Part shown: piece after piece, positions 30,886 to 37,994 of the stretch | Numbering within the stretch: the stretch's first letter is position 1 | Layout of the letters: every line of letters begins with the position of its first letter | NCBI GenBank assembly: GCA_964452725.1 | Contig: CAYVMX010000008.1 | Coordinates: 1-39,402, forward strand | Origin: CAYVMX01 sp964452725 | GTDB taxonomy: Bacteria > Patescibacteriota > Gracilibacteria > JAHISY01 | Direction of reading: 5' to 3' | DNA length: 39,402 bases | Program-made: the position numbers and the translations under genes | Notes under the pieces: model-generated | What the model saw: the letters and a program-made list of their open reading frames with translations, nothing else | What the model was told of the DNA's origin: nothing | The model's database searches: none

Positions 30886-31551
30886 CTAGCTTAGACCCAA
30901 GACTAGTTCTCGTAAAACTTTTTTTGGATCAGTGGCTTTCGTCACACCTGAGGCGAGTAGTACACCAGCAGCACCGAGTCTCACTGCTGTCGCAACATCG
31001 GCACCTGTCTTTACACCAGCGCCGACCAGTAGCGGAGTCTGCCCGATCTTTGCCAACGAGTTTGTAATGATCTCTGGATTCGCAGTCGTGACCGAGATGT
31101 CGCCGCCGATGAGCTCAGGTGGCTCTACTGCGAAGTAGTCAGGTTGAAATTTGGTGAGCTTACCAACTTCCTCGGCACTTTCAGTACAAACTATAGTCGT
31201 GAGTCCGGCTTTTTTGGCTGTTGCGATAGTAGCTGGTAGATCTGCTCCGAGGCGGCGTTCCGAGTGGTTTAGCAGTGTGCCGACTGCACCAGCGGCTTTT
31301 ACCGCGGCAGGAGCTATTCCTCCGGTGTAGGAGCCATACGTAGCTGCGTCGACGTGTTGGGCGAAGACTGGAATGCTGACAGTGGCTGCGACTGCGGCGA
31401 GATCGAGTGCTCCGACAGCTATACCGATGTTCACTCCTGTTTCTTTGGCGACTTGCTCATGTAGCTGTGCCAGCACTATGGCTGCTCGTCCTACGGCAGT
31501 CTCATAGGTCTTGAAATTGACGATGATTAGGGGAGCTTTTAGTTGAGTCAT
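30886..31551 (-). CDS. tpiA: triosephosphate isomerase, archaeal type
   Basis: Interconverts dihydroxyacetone phosphate and glyceraldehyde-3-phosphate. From the ATG at 31551 the protein has 221 residues, shorter than the ~250 of bacterial TIM and matching the archaeal class. The catalytic residues are Lys14 (NFKTY), His96 (LLNHSERR) and Glu143 (AVEPPELIG). Sequence such as VFAQHVD, GSYTGGI, VGAGVKTGADV and GVLLASGVTKATDP follows archaeal TIM closely. An upstream in-frame ATG at 31584 would overlap the preceding gene and add 11 unlike residues, so it was not used. It starts 4 bp after the metallo-hydrolase stop. Confidence 0.93.
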   Translation of the reverse strand: MTQLKAPLIIVNFKTYETAVGRAAIVLAQLHEQVAKETGVNIGIAVGALDLAAVAATVSIPVFAQHVDAATYGSYTGGIAPAAVKAAGAVGTLLNHSERRLGADLPATIATAKKAGLTTIVCTESAEEVGKLTKFQPDYFAVEPPELIGGDISVTTANPEIITNSLAKIGQTPLLVGAGVKTGADVATAVRLGAAGVLLASGVTKATDPKKVLRELVLGLS

Positions 31552-31555
31552 TGGA

Positions 31556-32161
31556 TTATTTAAATTTGAAATTACTCGCCTCACCGATTGTCCAATCAGT
31601 ATCGTGTCCTGCGTGGACGACTAGCTCAGGTGGCAGAGTACACAGTTTTTGCAAGCTCTCACGCATAGCATTCATATCACCTGTCGGCAGATCTGTCCGC
31701 CCGTGATCCTCGTGAAAGAGTGTGTCACCAGTGAAGATATGTCTGTCTATAAGATAACACACCGATCCGATGGTGTGTCCGGGTGTCGCCAGTATTGTGA
31801 TCTCACTACCTGCGAAAGGGATAGTGTCACCATCTTTTAGTTGTGTTGTGACTTTGACTTTGGGCAGATTCCAGCCTGTTTGAGGTGGATTCATTTTGCC
31901 TTGCTCTACGATCTCTGCCTCAGTGCTGTGGACGGCGACAGGTGCATCGGTCTTTTTGACCAAGCTAGCGAGTCCTAGGATGTGGTCATAGTGTGTGTGT
32001 GTGAGCAGGATTTGTGTGACCTTTAGATCTTTCGTCGCTTCGTAGATAGCTGTCGGATCGTCGCCTGGATCTATGACTACAGCTTCGCCAGACTCTGCTG
32101 CAATGATCCAGCAGTTTTCTGTGAGTGGACCTGTGACGATACGTTGAATTTTGAGATTCAT
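31556..32161 (-). CDS. MBL-fold metallo-hydrolase (glyoxalase II-like)
   Basis: About 201 residues from the ATG at 32161. The zinc-binding motif HTHYDH is present with the later ligands in TPGHTIGSV, FTGDTLF and VVHAGHD, matching the YcbL/hydroxyacylglutathione-hydrolase-like group of small single-domain enzymes. The substrate is unknown (thioester or lactone-type). An upstream ATG at 32170 lies inside the -10 box TAAAAT, so the second Met is the likely start with a leaderless mRNA. It is first in the operon with tpiA and hpf. Confidence 0.88.
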   Translation of the reverse strand: MNLKIQRIVTGPLTENCWIIAAESGEAVVIDPGDDPTAIYEATKDLKVTQILLTHTHYDHILGLASLVKKTDAPVAVHSTEAEIVEQGKMNPPQTGWNLPKVKVTTQLKDGDTIPFAGSEITILATPGHTIGSVCYLIDRHIFTGDTLFHEDHGRTDLPTGDMNAMRESLQKLCTLPPELVVHAGHDTDWTIGEASNFKFK

Positions 32162-32168
32162 TAGATTC

Positions 32169-32174
32169 ATTTTA
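32169..32174 (-). promoter_or_regulatory. -10 box of the MBL/tpiA/hpf operon (leaderless type)
   Basis: TAAAAT on the minus strand, ending 7 nt before the ATG at 32161. The -35 is weak (TGAAGA at 17 nt). The box rules out the upstream ATG at 32170. Confidence 0.5.
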
Positions 32175-32230
32175 GCGTACTTTTCTGTGAGTCTTCACAA
32201 CCAAAACTAGCTCTCGTCAAACTGCTTAGA

Positions 32231-32259
32231 TTGCTTAGAGAGTAGTTTTTTGATAAAAT
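32231..32259 (+). promoter_or_regulatory. promoter of the 32297-32983 gene
   Basis: TTGCTT-N17-TAAAAT, about 31 nt of leader before the ATG at 32297. Confidence 0.6.
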
Positions 32260-32296
32260 AGATGAAACTCAAAACAATAACTAACCTCAAAGATAA

Positions 32297-32983
32297 ATGT
32301 CCAATCTTTCCAAAATAGCTCTGATCAAAGAGATGATTGATGCTGCCGAGTCGAGTCTTCGTAGTGCGAAGCACATCCTCGCCGAAATGACCGGTAGTAC
32401 ACATCCTCAGGCTCTCAAACAAAGCTATACCGATGCTGCTGCTGGGCTAGGTGCGAGTGTGACAGACGCTGGTAAGGTGATCGAAGGAGTCTTCGATGGA
32501 CAAAAAATGATTGGACCAGATCAAGTCAGTCATCCTGTCCCTGCCAACTACGCTAGTAAATCCAAGCTTGTCCCTGGTGATGTCCTCAAGCTGACCGTTA
32601 CTAGTGAAGGATCTTTCATCTACAAACAAATCGGACCAGTCGAACGTAAGCGTGTCAAAGGTCCACTCACGCTCGAAGACGAACAGTACAAAGTCATTGC
32701 GAGTGGTAAGGCTTACAAAGTATTACTAGCAAGTATCACTTACTTCCGTGCGGAGTCTGGTGATGAGGTTGTCTTGCTCGTACCAGATACTGGTGAGTCT
32801 GAGTGGGGAGCAGTAGACAATGTCATACCGCGTATGCAGGCAGAGCTAGCTGCGGAGGAGCAGATCGTCAAAGAAGCGGAAGGCACTGCCCACATCATCT
32901 CAGAAAATCTAGCATTAAATGATTCAGACGAAGTAGTAGAAGAGCCCAAGCCCAAGAAACGCAAGAAGAAAAGCGAGGACTAG
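32297..32983 (+). CDS. unknown 228-residue protein with basic tail
   Basis: I do not recognise a named family. Layout: an N-terminal helical part (about 1-45, IKEMIDAAESSLRSAKHILAE), a Gly/Ala-rich middle, a predicted beta domain (about 85-165) with KLVPGDVLKLTV, FIYKQIGPVERKRV and EVVLLVPDTGESEWG, a Glu-rich helix, and a strongly basic tail (KPKKRKKKSED). The central YKQIGPVERKRVKGPL and the tail suggest nucleic-acid or ribosome binding, which is inference. It stands alone with its own promoter. Its TAG stop shares the palindrome CTAG with the convergent HAD gene. Confidence 0.7.
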   Translation: MSNLSKIALIKEMIDAAESSLRSAKHILAEMTGSTHPQALKQSYTDAAAGLGASVTDAGKVIEGVFDGQKMIGPDQVSHPVPANYASKSKLVPGDVLKLTVTSEGSFIYKQIGPVERKRVKGPLTLEDEQYKVIASGKAYKVLLASITYFRAESGDEVVLLVPDTGESEWGAVDNVIPRMQAELAAEEQIVKEAEGTAHIISENLALNDSDEVVEEPKPKKRKKKSED

Positions 32984-33636
32984 TCTTTTAAATGTCGTAC
33001 CAGTTCTGTCAGCTCACCGACATGACTGTAGATGTAGTCGGCTTTGTTTTCTACAAACTCTCGTCTGTCGCACGCACCGGTTAGTACGCCGACAAAGATA
33101 CTTCCTGCCTCTTTTGCTGCAGTCAGGTCGAGTAGGCTATCACCGACGAAGAGTGCTTCCTGTGGCTTGATTTCTAGTCGCTCGCAGGCGAGTAGGACTG
33201 GTTCGGGATCAGGTTTTGGATTGTCTACTTGATCACGTCCGATGATGGTCTCAAAAAAATCTTTCAAGCCGTAGTCAGTGAGCAGATCGGTCACAGGTCC
33301 AGTTTCTTTCGTCGTTACTATGCCGAGCTGGTAGTTCTGTTTACGTAGAAATTTTAATGTTGGTTCTGTGTCACGTACGAGTGCGATGTGTTCTGTCGTA
33401 TGTCGTCCGATCTCCTTGGCAGTAAAAGATTTATTGAACTGCTCAACATCGACGAGGTTCGTCAGCCGGCGAAAGATACTATCGAGTGGCTCACCGATCA
33501 TTCTCCGTAGTGACTCGCGACTGGCCGGCTCGACACCCTGCTCGACGAGGCATTCGTTGAAGATGTCGCACAGCAGCTCCGTCGAGGAGACTAGTGTACC
33601 GTCGAAGTCGAAAAGTATAGCTCTCAGGGTAGACAC
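32980..33636 (-). CDS. HAD-superfamily phosphatase (phosphoglycolate phosphatase-like)
   Basis: The 218-residue protein has all four HAD motifs: DFDGTLV (nucleophile Asp10, acid Asp12), the Thr of GIVTTKE, the Lys in the NPKPDPEPV segment, and FVGDSLLDLTAAKEAG. A helical cap domain lies between motifs I and II, as in Gph/PpaX. The true substrate is not decided; 2-phosphoglycolate or pyrophosphate are usual for this group. The start is GTG, 14 bp after purN. Last gene of the cofE-like/purN operon; overlaps the convergent gene by 4 bp. Confidence 0.87.
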   Translation of the reverse strand: MSTLRAILFDFDGTLVSSTELLCDIFNECLVEQGVEPASRESLRRMIGEPLDSIFRRLTNLVDVEQFNKSFTAKEIGRHTTEHIALVRDTEPTLKFLRKQNYQLGIVTTKETGPVTDLLTDYGLKDFFETIIGRDQVDNPKPDPEPVLLACERLEIKPQEALFVGDSLLDLTAAKEAGSIFVGVLTGACDRREFVENKADYIYSHVGELTELVRHLKD

Positions 33637-33650
33637 CGAGACAGTTTAAC

Positions 33651-34241
33651 TCAAAAATAAATCTTGCCACTGGCAAACCAACGCACGACCTCGGGGTACC
33701 ACTTTTTTTCGAGGGCTTGGACTTTTTCTCGTAAGCTCTCGGGTGTATCGTCCGCTGCGACTGGTATAGACTTTTGGCAGATCACTGCACCAGCGTCGAC
33801 TGCCTCTGTCACGAGGTGGATCGTCATACCAGTTTCGGATTCTTTGTTTTCGATTACTTTGGCGTGGACATCGAGATTTAGGTTGCCGGCGTATTTCGGC
33901 AGGAGACTGGGGTGGACGTTGATGATTTTATTTGTAAATGCTTGGACAAACTCTGGTTTCAGAATCTTCATATAACCTACTAGGCAGATTAAGTCTGGTT
34001 TTAGTTCCTGTACGACTTTCAATAGCTGCGTGTGGAAGTCCGATTCAGTAGGATTCACAAAGTGCACGGGGATGCCAGCCGCTTTCGCCCGCTCGGCTGC
34101 CAGGCAGTCGGCTTTATCTGTCACTAGCCCGACGAACTCAATGCCTTTCATTTTACCCTGTGACTGCTCTGCGAGCATCGCACCCCAGTCGGTACCACGA
34201 GTGCTGGCGAGGACGACGACATGGTAGGGGAGTTTAGACAT
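33651..34241 (-). CDS. purN: phosphoribosylglycinamide formyltransferase-like protein
   Basis: The 196-residue protein is of the GART/formyltransferase fold. It has CLVGYMKILKPEFV, the catalytic segment NVHPSLLPKYAG (Asn and His), and ETGMTIHLVTEAVDAGAVICQ with the catalytic Asp, all as in PurN. The N-terminal phosphate loop is unusual: LASTRGTDW where PurN normally has a SGxGSN motif, so the substrate may not be glycinamide ribotide. No other purine-synthesis gene is in the window. Its ATG overlaps the upstream cofE-like stop by one base (TAATG). It stops at TGA. Confidence 0.78.
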   Translation of the reverse strand: MSKLPYHVVVLASTRGTDWGAMLAEQSQGKMKGIEFVGLVTDKADCLAAERAKAAGIPVHFVNPTESDFHTQLLKVVQELKPDLICLVGYMKILKPEFVQAFTNKIINVHPSLLPKYAGNLNLDVHAKVIENKESETGMTIHLVTEAVDAGAVICQKSIPVAADDTPESLREKVQALEKKWYPEVVRWFASGKIYF

Positions 34242-34966
34242 TAGATTTTCAAGTTTCGGAGTTTACTATTGTACACTGAGGCAAAGAGACAATCCTTGGG
34301 TGGAAACTTCCGCGGTCTTTTCGCCTTACTTACGAACTTCACTGGAGCGCTACGGATTAGGACGAAAGGAATGCTCTCATCGCCTTCTCCAGTCAGTACA
34401 CCAGCTGCAGCGGCGAGACTGTCAGCTGTGGCTCTTTGGGTGACTTTGAGCTTGCGACCGTAGAGATCCCTATCTCCACGCACATCATCGACACCCTCGA
34501 AGCCTGCCCAAGCGAGTGCGATATTGCTCACGCCCCAGCGTAGTGGGCGACAGGTCGAGTCTGTGAGTATGATACCGAGCTTAGTTAGTTTTAGCTCATG
34601 TTTTAGTTCACTACAGAGCGTACGCGTACTACTCCAAAGGTCACGTGGCCAGAGGATTAGCTGACCTTTTTCCGCATTACTCGCGTCGACGCCAGAGCGG
34701 GGGATCAGTACGCCCTCTTTTATCGCAAAAGGATAAGGCTGCCCACCTAGCCAGTGATCTGCTTCCGACCGTGCGATTTGCAGCTCCTCAGACGCATTCT
34801 TAGCTACCACCAGACGGTTTTGGCTCACTGCGAGGACTTTGCTCGTCACAGCGATGATATCACCGTTTTTTGGCTGTACTTTGGCCTTTTTTAGACTTTC
34901 TAAAATAACTGGCAAAAGCGGTATTTTTGGCTTAACTAAGCGACTTTTTAGTGGTATTAGTTCCAT
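34241..34966 (-). CDS. CofE-like (coenzyme F420-0:L-glutamate ligase family) protein
   Basis: The 241-residue protein carries CofE/FbiB-family sequence: GDIIAVTSKVLAVSQNR, then EGVLIPRSGVDASNAEKGQ, LGIILTDSTCRPLRWGVSNIALAWAGFEGVDD, and a C-terminal DSLAAAAGVLTGEGDESIPFVLIR. CofE adds gamma-linked glutamates to F420-0. Nothing else in the window makes or uses F420, so a different gamma-glutamylation substrate is possible. First gene of a coupled operon with purN and the HAD phosphatase, and divergent from the structured RNA region. Confidence 0.85.
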   Translation of the reverse strand: MELIPLKSRLVKPKIPLLPVILESLKKAKVQPKNGDIIAVTSKVLAVSQNRLVVAKNASEELQIARSEADHWLGGQPYPFAIKEGVLIPRSGVDASNAEKGQLILWPRDLWSSTRTLCSELKHELKLTKLGIILTDSTCRPLRWGVSNIALAWAGFEGVDDVRGDRDLYGRKLKVTQRATADSLAAAAGVLTGEGDESIPFVLIRSAPVKFVSKAKRPRKFPPKDCLFASVYNSKLRNLKI

Positions 34967-34976
34967 GAATACATTA

Positions 34977-35006
34977 TTTATACAATCAGATCGTATGGTC
35001 TGGCAA
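34977..35006 (-). promoter_or_regulatory. promoter of the cofE-like operon
   Basis: On the minus strand, TTGCCA-N18-TATAAA, with the -10 box ending 10 nt before the ATG at 34966, predicting a leader of only a few nucleotides. Confidence 0.55.
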
Positions 35007-35017
35007 GGGGTAAAGGC

Positions 35018-35046
35018 TTGACTTTCCCCCTGATGAGGAGTAGACT
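35018..35046 (+). promoter_or_regulatory. promoter of the structured RNA
   Basis: TTGACT-N17-TAGACT on the plus strand. The predicted transcript start is near 35053. It is divergent from the cofE-like promoter. Confidence 0.55.
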
Positions 35047-35052
35047 GATATG

Positions 35053-35669
35053 AACACTCGAGACTCAGGACTCAGGAATAGATCCTTCACACAGAACAAA
35101 GTCTAACAGTTCCCGCGTAGAAACTGGAGCATTGTGCCCAGCGAGAGATAGTTCACCTCGGTGAGCGACCATAGTAGCTTCGAGCAATTGAAACTATCAT
35201 GATCATCCTCGGATGAACTCACAAAGTAATCGGTGTTCCAGTTTCTACTCAGGAAAACCTTCGTTCCTTTACATCTCAAAAAATTCTCAGCAGGAATCGT
35301 GCTGCGAGCCGAATGATCAAAGATCGGCTTGCTGATCCACGTTATTCACCAGTGTTCGTGGCACGTTTCCTTCTAGCTTCGCGATGGAGCGGCGTAAACT
35401 CCCACTCCACCCCCCCAATAAAACTTCGGTTTTATTTTCAACCAAAACAAACCTCAAATTTGTTCCGAAAACCAAAATCAGAAGTCCAGCCTGCGTGTGG
35501 CTCTAACCACGCAAGTGAGGCAAAGAATTTTCACAGTAGGAGAGTACCTGCTGTTCGTAGATCGGGAGATCTACATCCTCAGTTGCATTCAGGTGAAATT
35601 TATTTCACCGTAGCTGATAGGGTGTCTCTCATCTACTGTGTGAGCCCCTGAATTTATTCGGGGGCTTTT
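35053..35669 (+). ncRNA. candidate large structured non-coding RNA, about 620 nt
   Basis: This 765-bp interval holds no convincing gene but many helices. A closing helix pairs 35086-35094 with 35636-35644 (9 bp). A long-range 12-bp perfect helix pairs 35117-35128 with 35237-35248. Hairpins: 35203-35216 (CTCG loop), 35307-35329, 35337-35361, 35417-35436 (8 bp, TTCG loop), 35446-35464, 35492-35513, 35533-35554 (8 bp), 35557-35574 (7 bp, GGGA loop) and 35592-35609 (7 bp). A promoter lies just upstream and a terminator at the 3' end. I looked for RNase P, tmRNA, SRP, 6S, T-box and group I/II intron signatures and saw none. It could also be a long leader of the ECF sigma operon, although the terminator argues against this. 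Identity unknown. Confidence 0.6.
35643..35669 (+). terminator. intrinsic terminator of the structured RNA
   Basis: A 10-bp stem AGCCCCTGAA/TTCGGGGGCT (one G-T pair) with TTTA loop, then a run of four T. A second weaker stem with a five-T run follows at about 35670-35688. Confidence 0.75.
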
Positions 35670-35731
35670 CCCTATGGGTGGGTTTTTCTAAAACCTGTCA
35701 CAAAACCTCGCCAACCGTGTAAACTAATAGT

Positions 35732-36247
35732 ATGTCAGACGTTGAAACTGCCTTTTTGGGCTACTACGATACTTACCGAGACAAGATCTATACTTACCTG
35801 CTCTATCGTGTCGGTTTCCGACGTGAGGTAGCGGAGGATCTGGCACAGGATATTTTTGTCAAAGCTTTTGATCATTTCGAGAACTTCGACGAGAGCAAAG
35901 GTGGCTTCCAGGCGTGGATCTACCGTATCGCGCACAACCATCTCGTGAACTACTATCGTGATACCAAGAAAGTTGAATCAATCGAGAACGCTTTCAATCT
36001 AAGTGATTTAACAGATATCGTCGGAGAGGTAAGTGATCGCCTAGAGGCAGAGCGGATCCTTGCGACGTTGGCGCTACTGGCTTCTGATGAGCGTGAGGTA
36101 CTTTTTCTCCATTATCGCCAAGATCTCGGTAACAAAGAGCTCGCAACTGTGTTAAATAAACCAGAAGGCGCAGTGCGCACTGCACTCTCGCGAGCAAAAG
36201 CTCGACTTCGTGAGATTTACCTCAAGATTTATCCCACTCATGCCTAA
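35732..36247 (+). CDS. ECF-type RNA polymerase sigma factor
   Basis: The 171-residue protein has sigma region 2 (about 8-75: AEDLAQDIFVKAF, then GGFQAWIYRIAHNHLVNYYR) and sigma region 4 (about 115-165: LASDEREVLFLHYRQDLGNKELATVLNKPEGAVRTALSRAKARLRE), the two-domain layout of extracytoplasmic-function sigma factors. A -10-like TAAACT ends 6 nt before the ATG, without a convincing -35. The next gene overlaps its end by 8 bp and encodes a membrane protein that is likely its anti-sigma or sensor partner. Confidence 0.92.
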   Translation: MSDVETAFLGYYDTYRDKIYTYLLYRVGFRREVAEDLAQDIFVKAFDHFENFDESKGGFQAWIYRIAHNHLVNYYRDTKKVESIENAFNLSDLTDIVGEVSDRLEAERILATLALLASDEREVLFLHYRQDLGNKELATVLNKPEGAVRTALSRAKARLREIYLKIYPTHA

Positions 36248-37976
36248 CCAACAACCTACCGAAGACGACCTAATCAAGCTGATACAAAAGCTGCCTACGG
36301 CAGAGCTGTCATCGCAGCGGGATCAGCAAATCCGTGCCGAGCTTGGACTCGTGACTCCGTCTATTTTTAATTTTCTTAACCCTTTTACTATGCGTAAACT
36401 CGCCTCGGGTGTGCTCACCCTCGCTGTAGTCTTCGGAGTTGGTACTTATGCCTACTCTGCTGATACAGTTACACGCGGTACTACTCTGTATCCTATCAAG
36501 CAAGGTATCGAATCAATCCTTCTAAGTCCAAGTGGTGATCCAGCAAATCAAGTTGTGACTTATCTGCAGCTCGCAGATCGTCGTCTGGCCGAGGCTGAAG
36601 TCCTCGCAGCCAACAATGGTACAACGGTAGCTTTTGAGTTCAATCTGATTCAAAAAGCTTATGCGATAGCTCCGGCTCCTCCTATCGTCGATCCAGTGCC
36701 GACTACGGCGACCAGCCCAGCTGTACCTGTAGCCGCTGTAGATCCAGTGCCAGCTGTCGCAGTCAATCTAATCCCTGCTGTCGTAGATCCGTTTATTTTG
36801 GCTACTCCATCACCGCTGGAGGCGACTCTAGCAGATATGACTATCGCGACTGAAGGTGCTATCGAGGCGGCAGAGGACATCGCTGATCCAGTCACCACTC
36901 AGACTGCGCTGACCAAGATCGCTATTACTCAAACTACTCAAGTTGAGACTCTCACAAAAGCAGTAACACAAGTTGATCCTGTCGGAGCAGCGGTGATCAC
37001 AGATACTGTGATCCAAGTAGAGGAGAATCAAACTGAACTAGAAGTTGCGGCTGAGCGTGTCGCCGAGGCCGTCCTGACCAAGTCTGATACCGTCGTGATC
37101 GATATCGAAACCAATAGAGACATTGAAGCAGAGCTACTCGCTAGTGGTGACGTAGCCAATGATGATATAAAAAATAGCGATGATGGTGACACTGAAGATA
37201 AAAAGACTGCTGAAGAGAAGGCATTAGCAGAGATTGATAAGGCTAGGACCAAAGTAGAAGAGCTCAAATCAGAGCTCAATGGTCTTGGTGTTGATGCAGC
37301 TGATGTCTTCAACAAGGCACAAGTCAAACTGGGTGCTGCAGAGGCAGCATTCATCGGTGGTAATTATGGTAAGGCTAGGGGTCTCGCCAAGGCTGCTGAA
37401 TCTATGATGAAGATTAAGAAAACAGTTTTCGAAGATACGCTTGAGGCAGCTGATAATGAACTAGAAAACGATACTAAAGACAGTGAGCAGGATTCAAACG
37501 ATAAAGAAGAACCGAAAGAGCAAAAAGAACCGAAAGATCAGCCAGAAGCAAAAGAAAACGAGCAGGATATAACTGATAATGAGCAAAATGATTCAGGTGA
37601 GAATAATAACGATGACAAACAAAACAGTGATAAGCAGGATGATGATCAGAAAGATTTAGATACAAATAATCAGGACGATCAAAATAGTGACGACGAGGAT
37701 CAGAAAAATTCAGATGATAATATCACAGTAGTACCTGTCGCTACTGAGCCAGTAGTCGATACGGTAGCTCCGACTGATAATGTGGTCGAGACCGCCACAG
37801 CACCAGTAGTTGATACAGCTACTACTTCAGTCACCACTACTAATCCAGACAAAGTAGATAATAATCAGACTGATGAGGACACTAGTCAAGACAATGGCAA
37901 GCAGGATTCAGATAAAAAAAATAACAGTAATAGTAGTTCAGATAACGATCAAAATAACGATGAGGACAATAACTAA
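36240..37976 (+). CDS. membrane-anchored DUF5667-like protein, likely partner of the ECF sigma factor
   Basis: 578 residues from the ATG at 36240; the frame back to 36210 lies inside the sigma gene. A short cytoplasmic part (about 1-45) precedes one membrane helix (about 52-72). A DUF5667-like segment follows (TLYPIKQGIESILL ... VTYLQLADRRLAEAE, about 80-120), then a Val/Pro/Ala-rich linker with VDPVP-type repeats and helical segments (about 215-405). A long low-complexity tail rich in Asp, Asn, Gln, Lys and Glu (about 410-495 and again at the end) completes it. No zinc-finger anti-sigma motif is visible. DUF5667 genes commonly follow sigma-factor genes, so an envelope-sensing anti-sigma role is inferred. 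The gene ends just before a bidirectional terminator. Confidence 0.75.
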   Translation: MPNQQPTEDDLIKLIQKLPTAELSSQRDQQIRAELGLVTPSIFNFLNPFTMRKLASGVLTLAVVFGVGTYAYSADTVTRGTTLYPIKQGIESILLSPSGDPANQVVTYLQLADRRLAEAEVLAANNGTTVAFEFNLIQKAYAIAPAPPIVDPVPTTATSPAVPVAAVDPVPAVAVNLIPAVVDPFILATPSPLEATLADMTIATEGAIEAAEDIADPVTTQTALTKIAITQTTQVETLTKAVTQVDPVGAAVITDTVIQVEENQTELEVAAERVAEAVLTKSDTVVIDIETNRDIEAELLASGDVANDDIKNSDDGDTEDKKTAEEKALAEIDKARTKVEELKSELNGLGVDAADVFNKAQVKLGAAEAAFIGGNYGKARGLAKAAESMMKIKKTVFEDTLEAADNELENDTKDSEQDSNDKEEPKEQKEPKDQPEAKENEQDITDNEQNDSGENNNDDKQNSDKQDDDQKDLDTNNQDDQNSDDEDQKNSDDNITVVPVATEPVVDTVAPTDNVVETATAPVVDTATTSVTTTNPDKVDNNQTDEDTSQDNGKQDSDKKNNSNSSSDNDQNNDEDNN

Positions 37977-37994
37977 TTAAATTTCAGACGTACC

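Noticed and set aside
31552..31584. 11-residue N-terminal extension of TIM
   Set aside because: It overlaps the upstream metallo-hydrolase gene and adds residues not found in TIM; the ATG at 31551 fits.
35313..35651. 112-residue open frame inside the structured RNA region
   Set aside because: Composition is not protein-like, it runs through several strong hairpins and into the terminator stem, and no family is recognisable.
34990..35700. RNase P RNA or tmRNA as explanation of the structured region
   Set aside because: Neither the RNase P P4-forming conserved segments (GAGGAAAGUCC, ACAGAA...GGCUUA order) nor a tRNA-like end with TTCGA loop and CCA was found on either strand. A covariance search would settle it.
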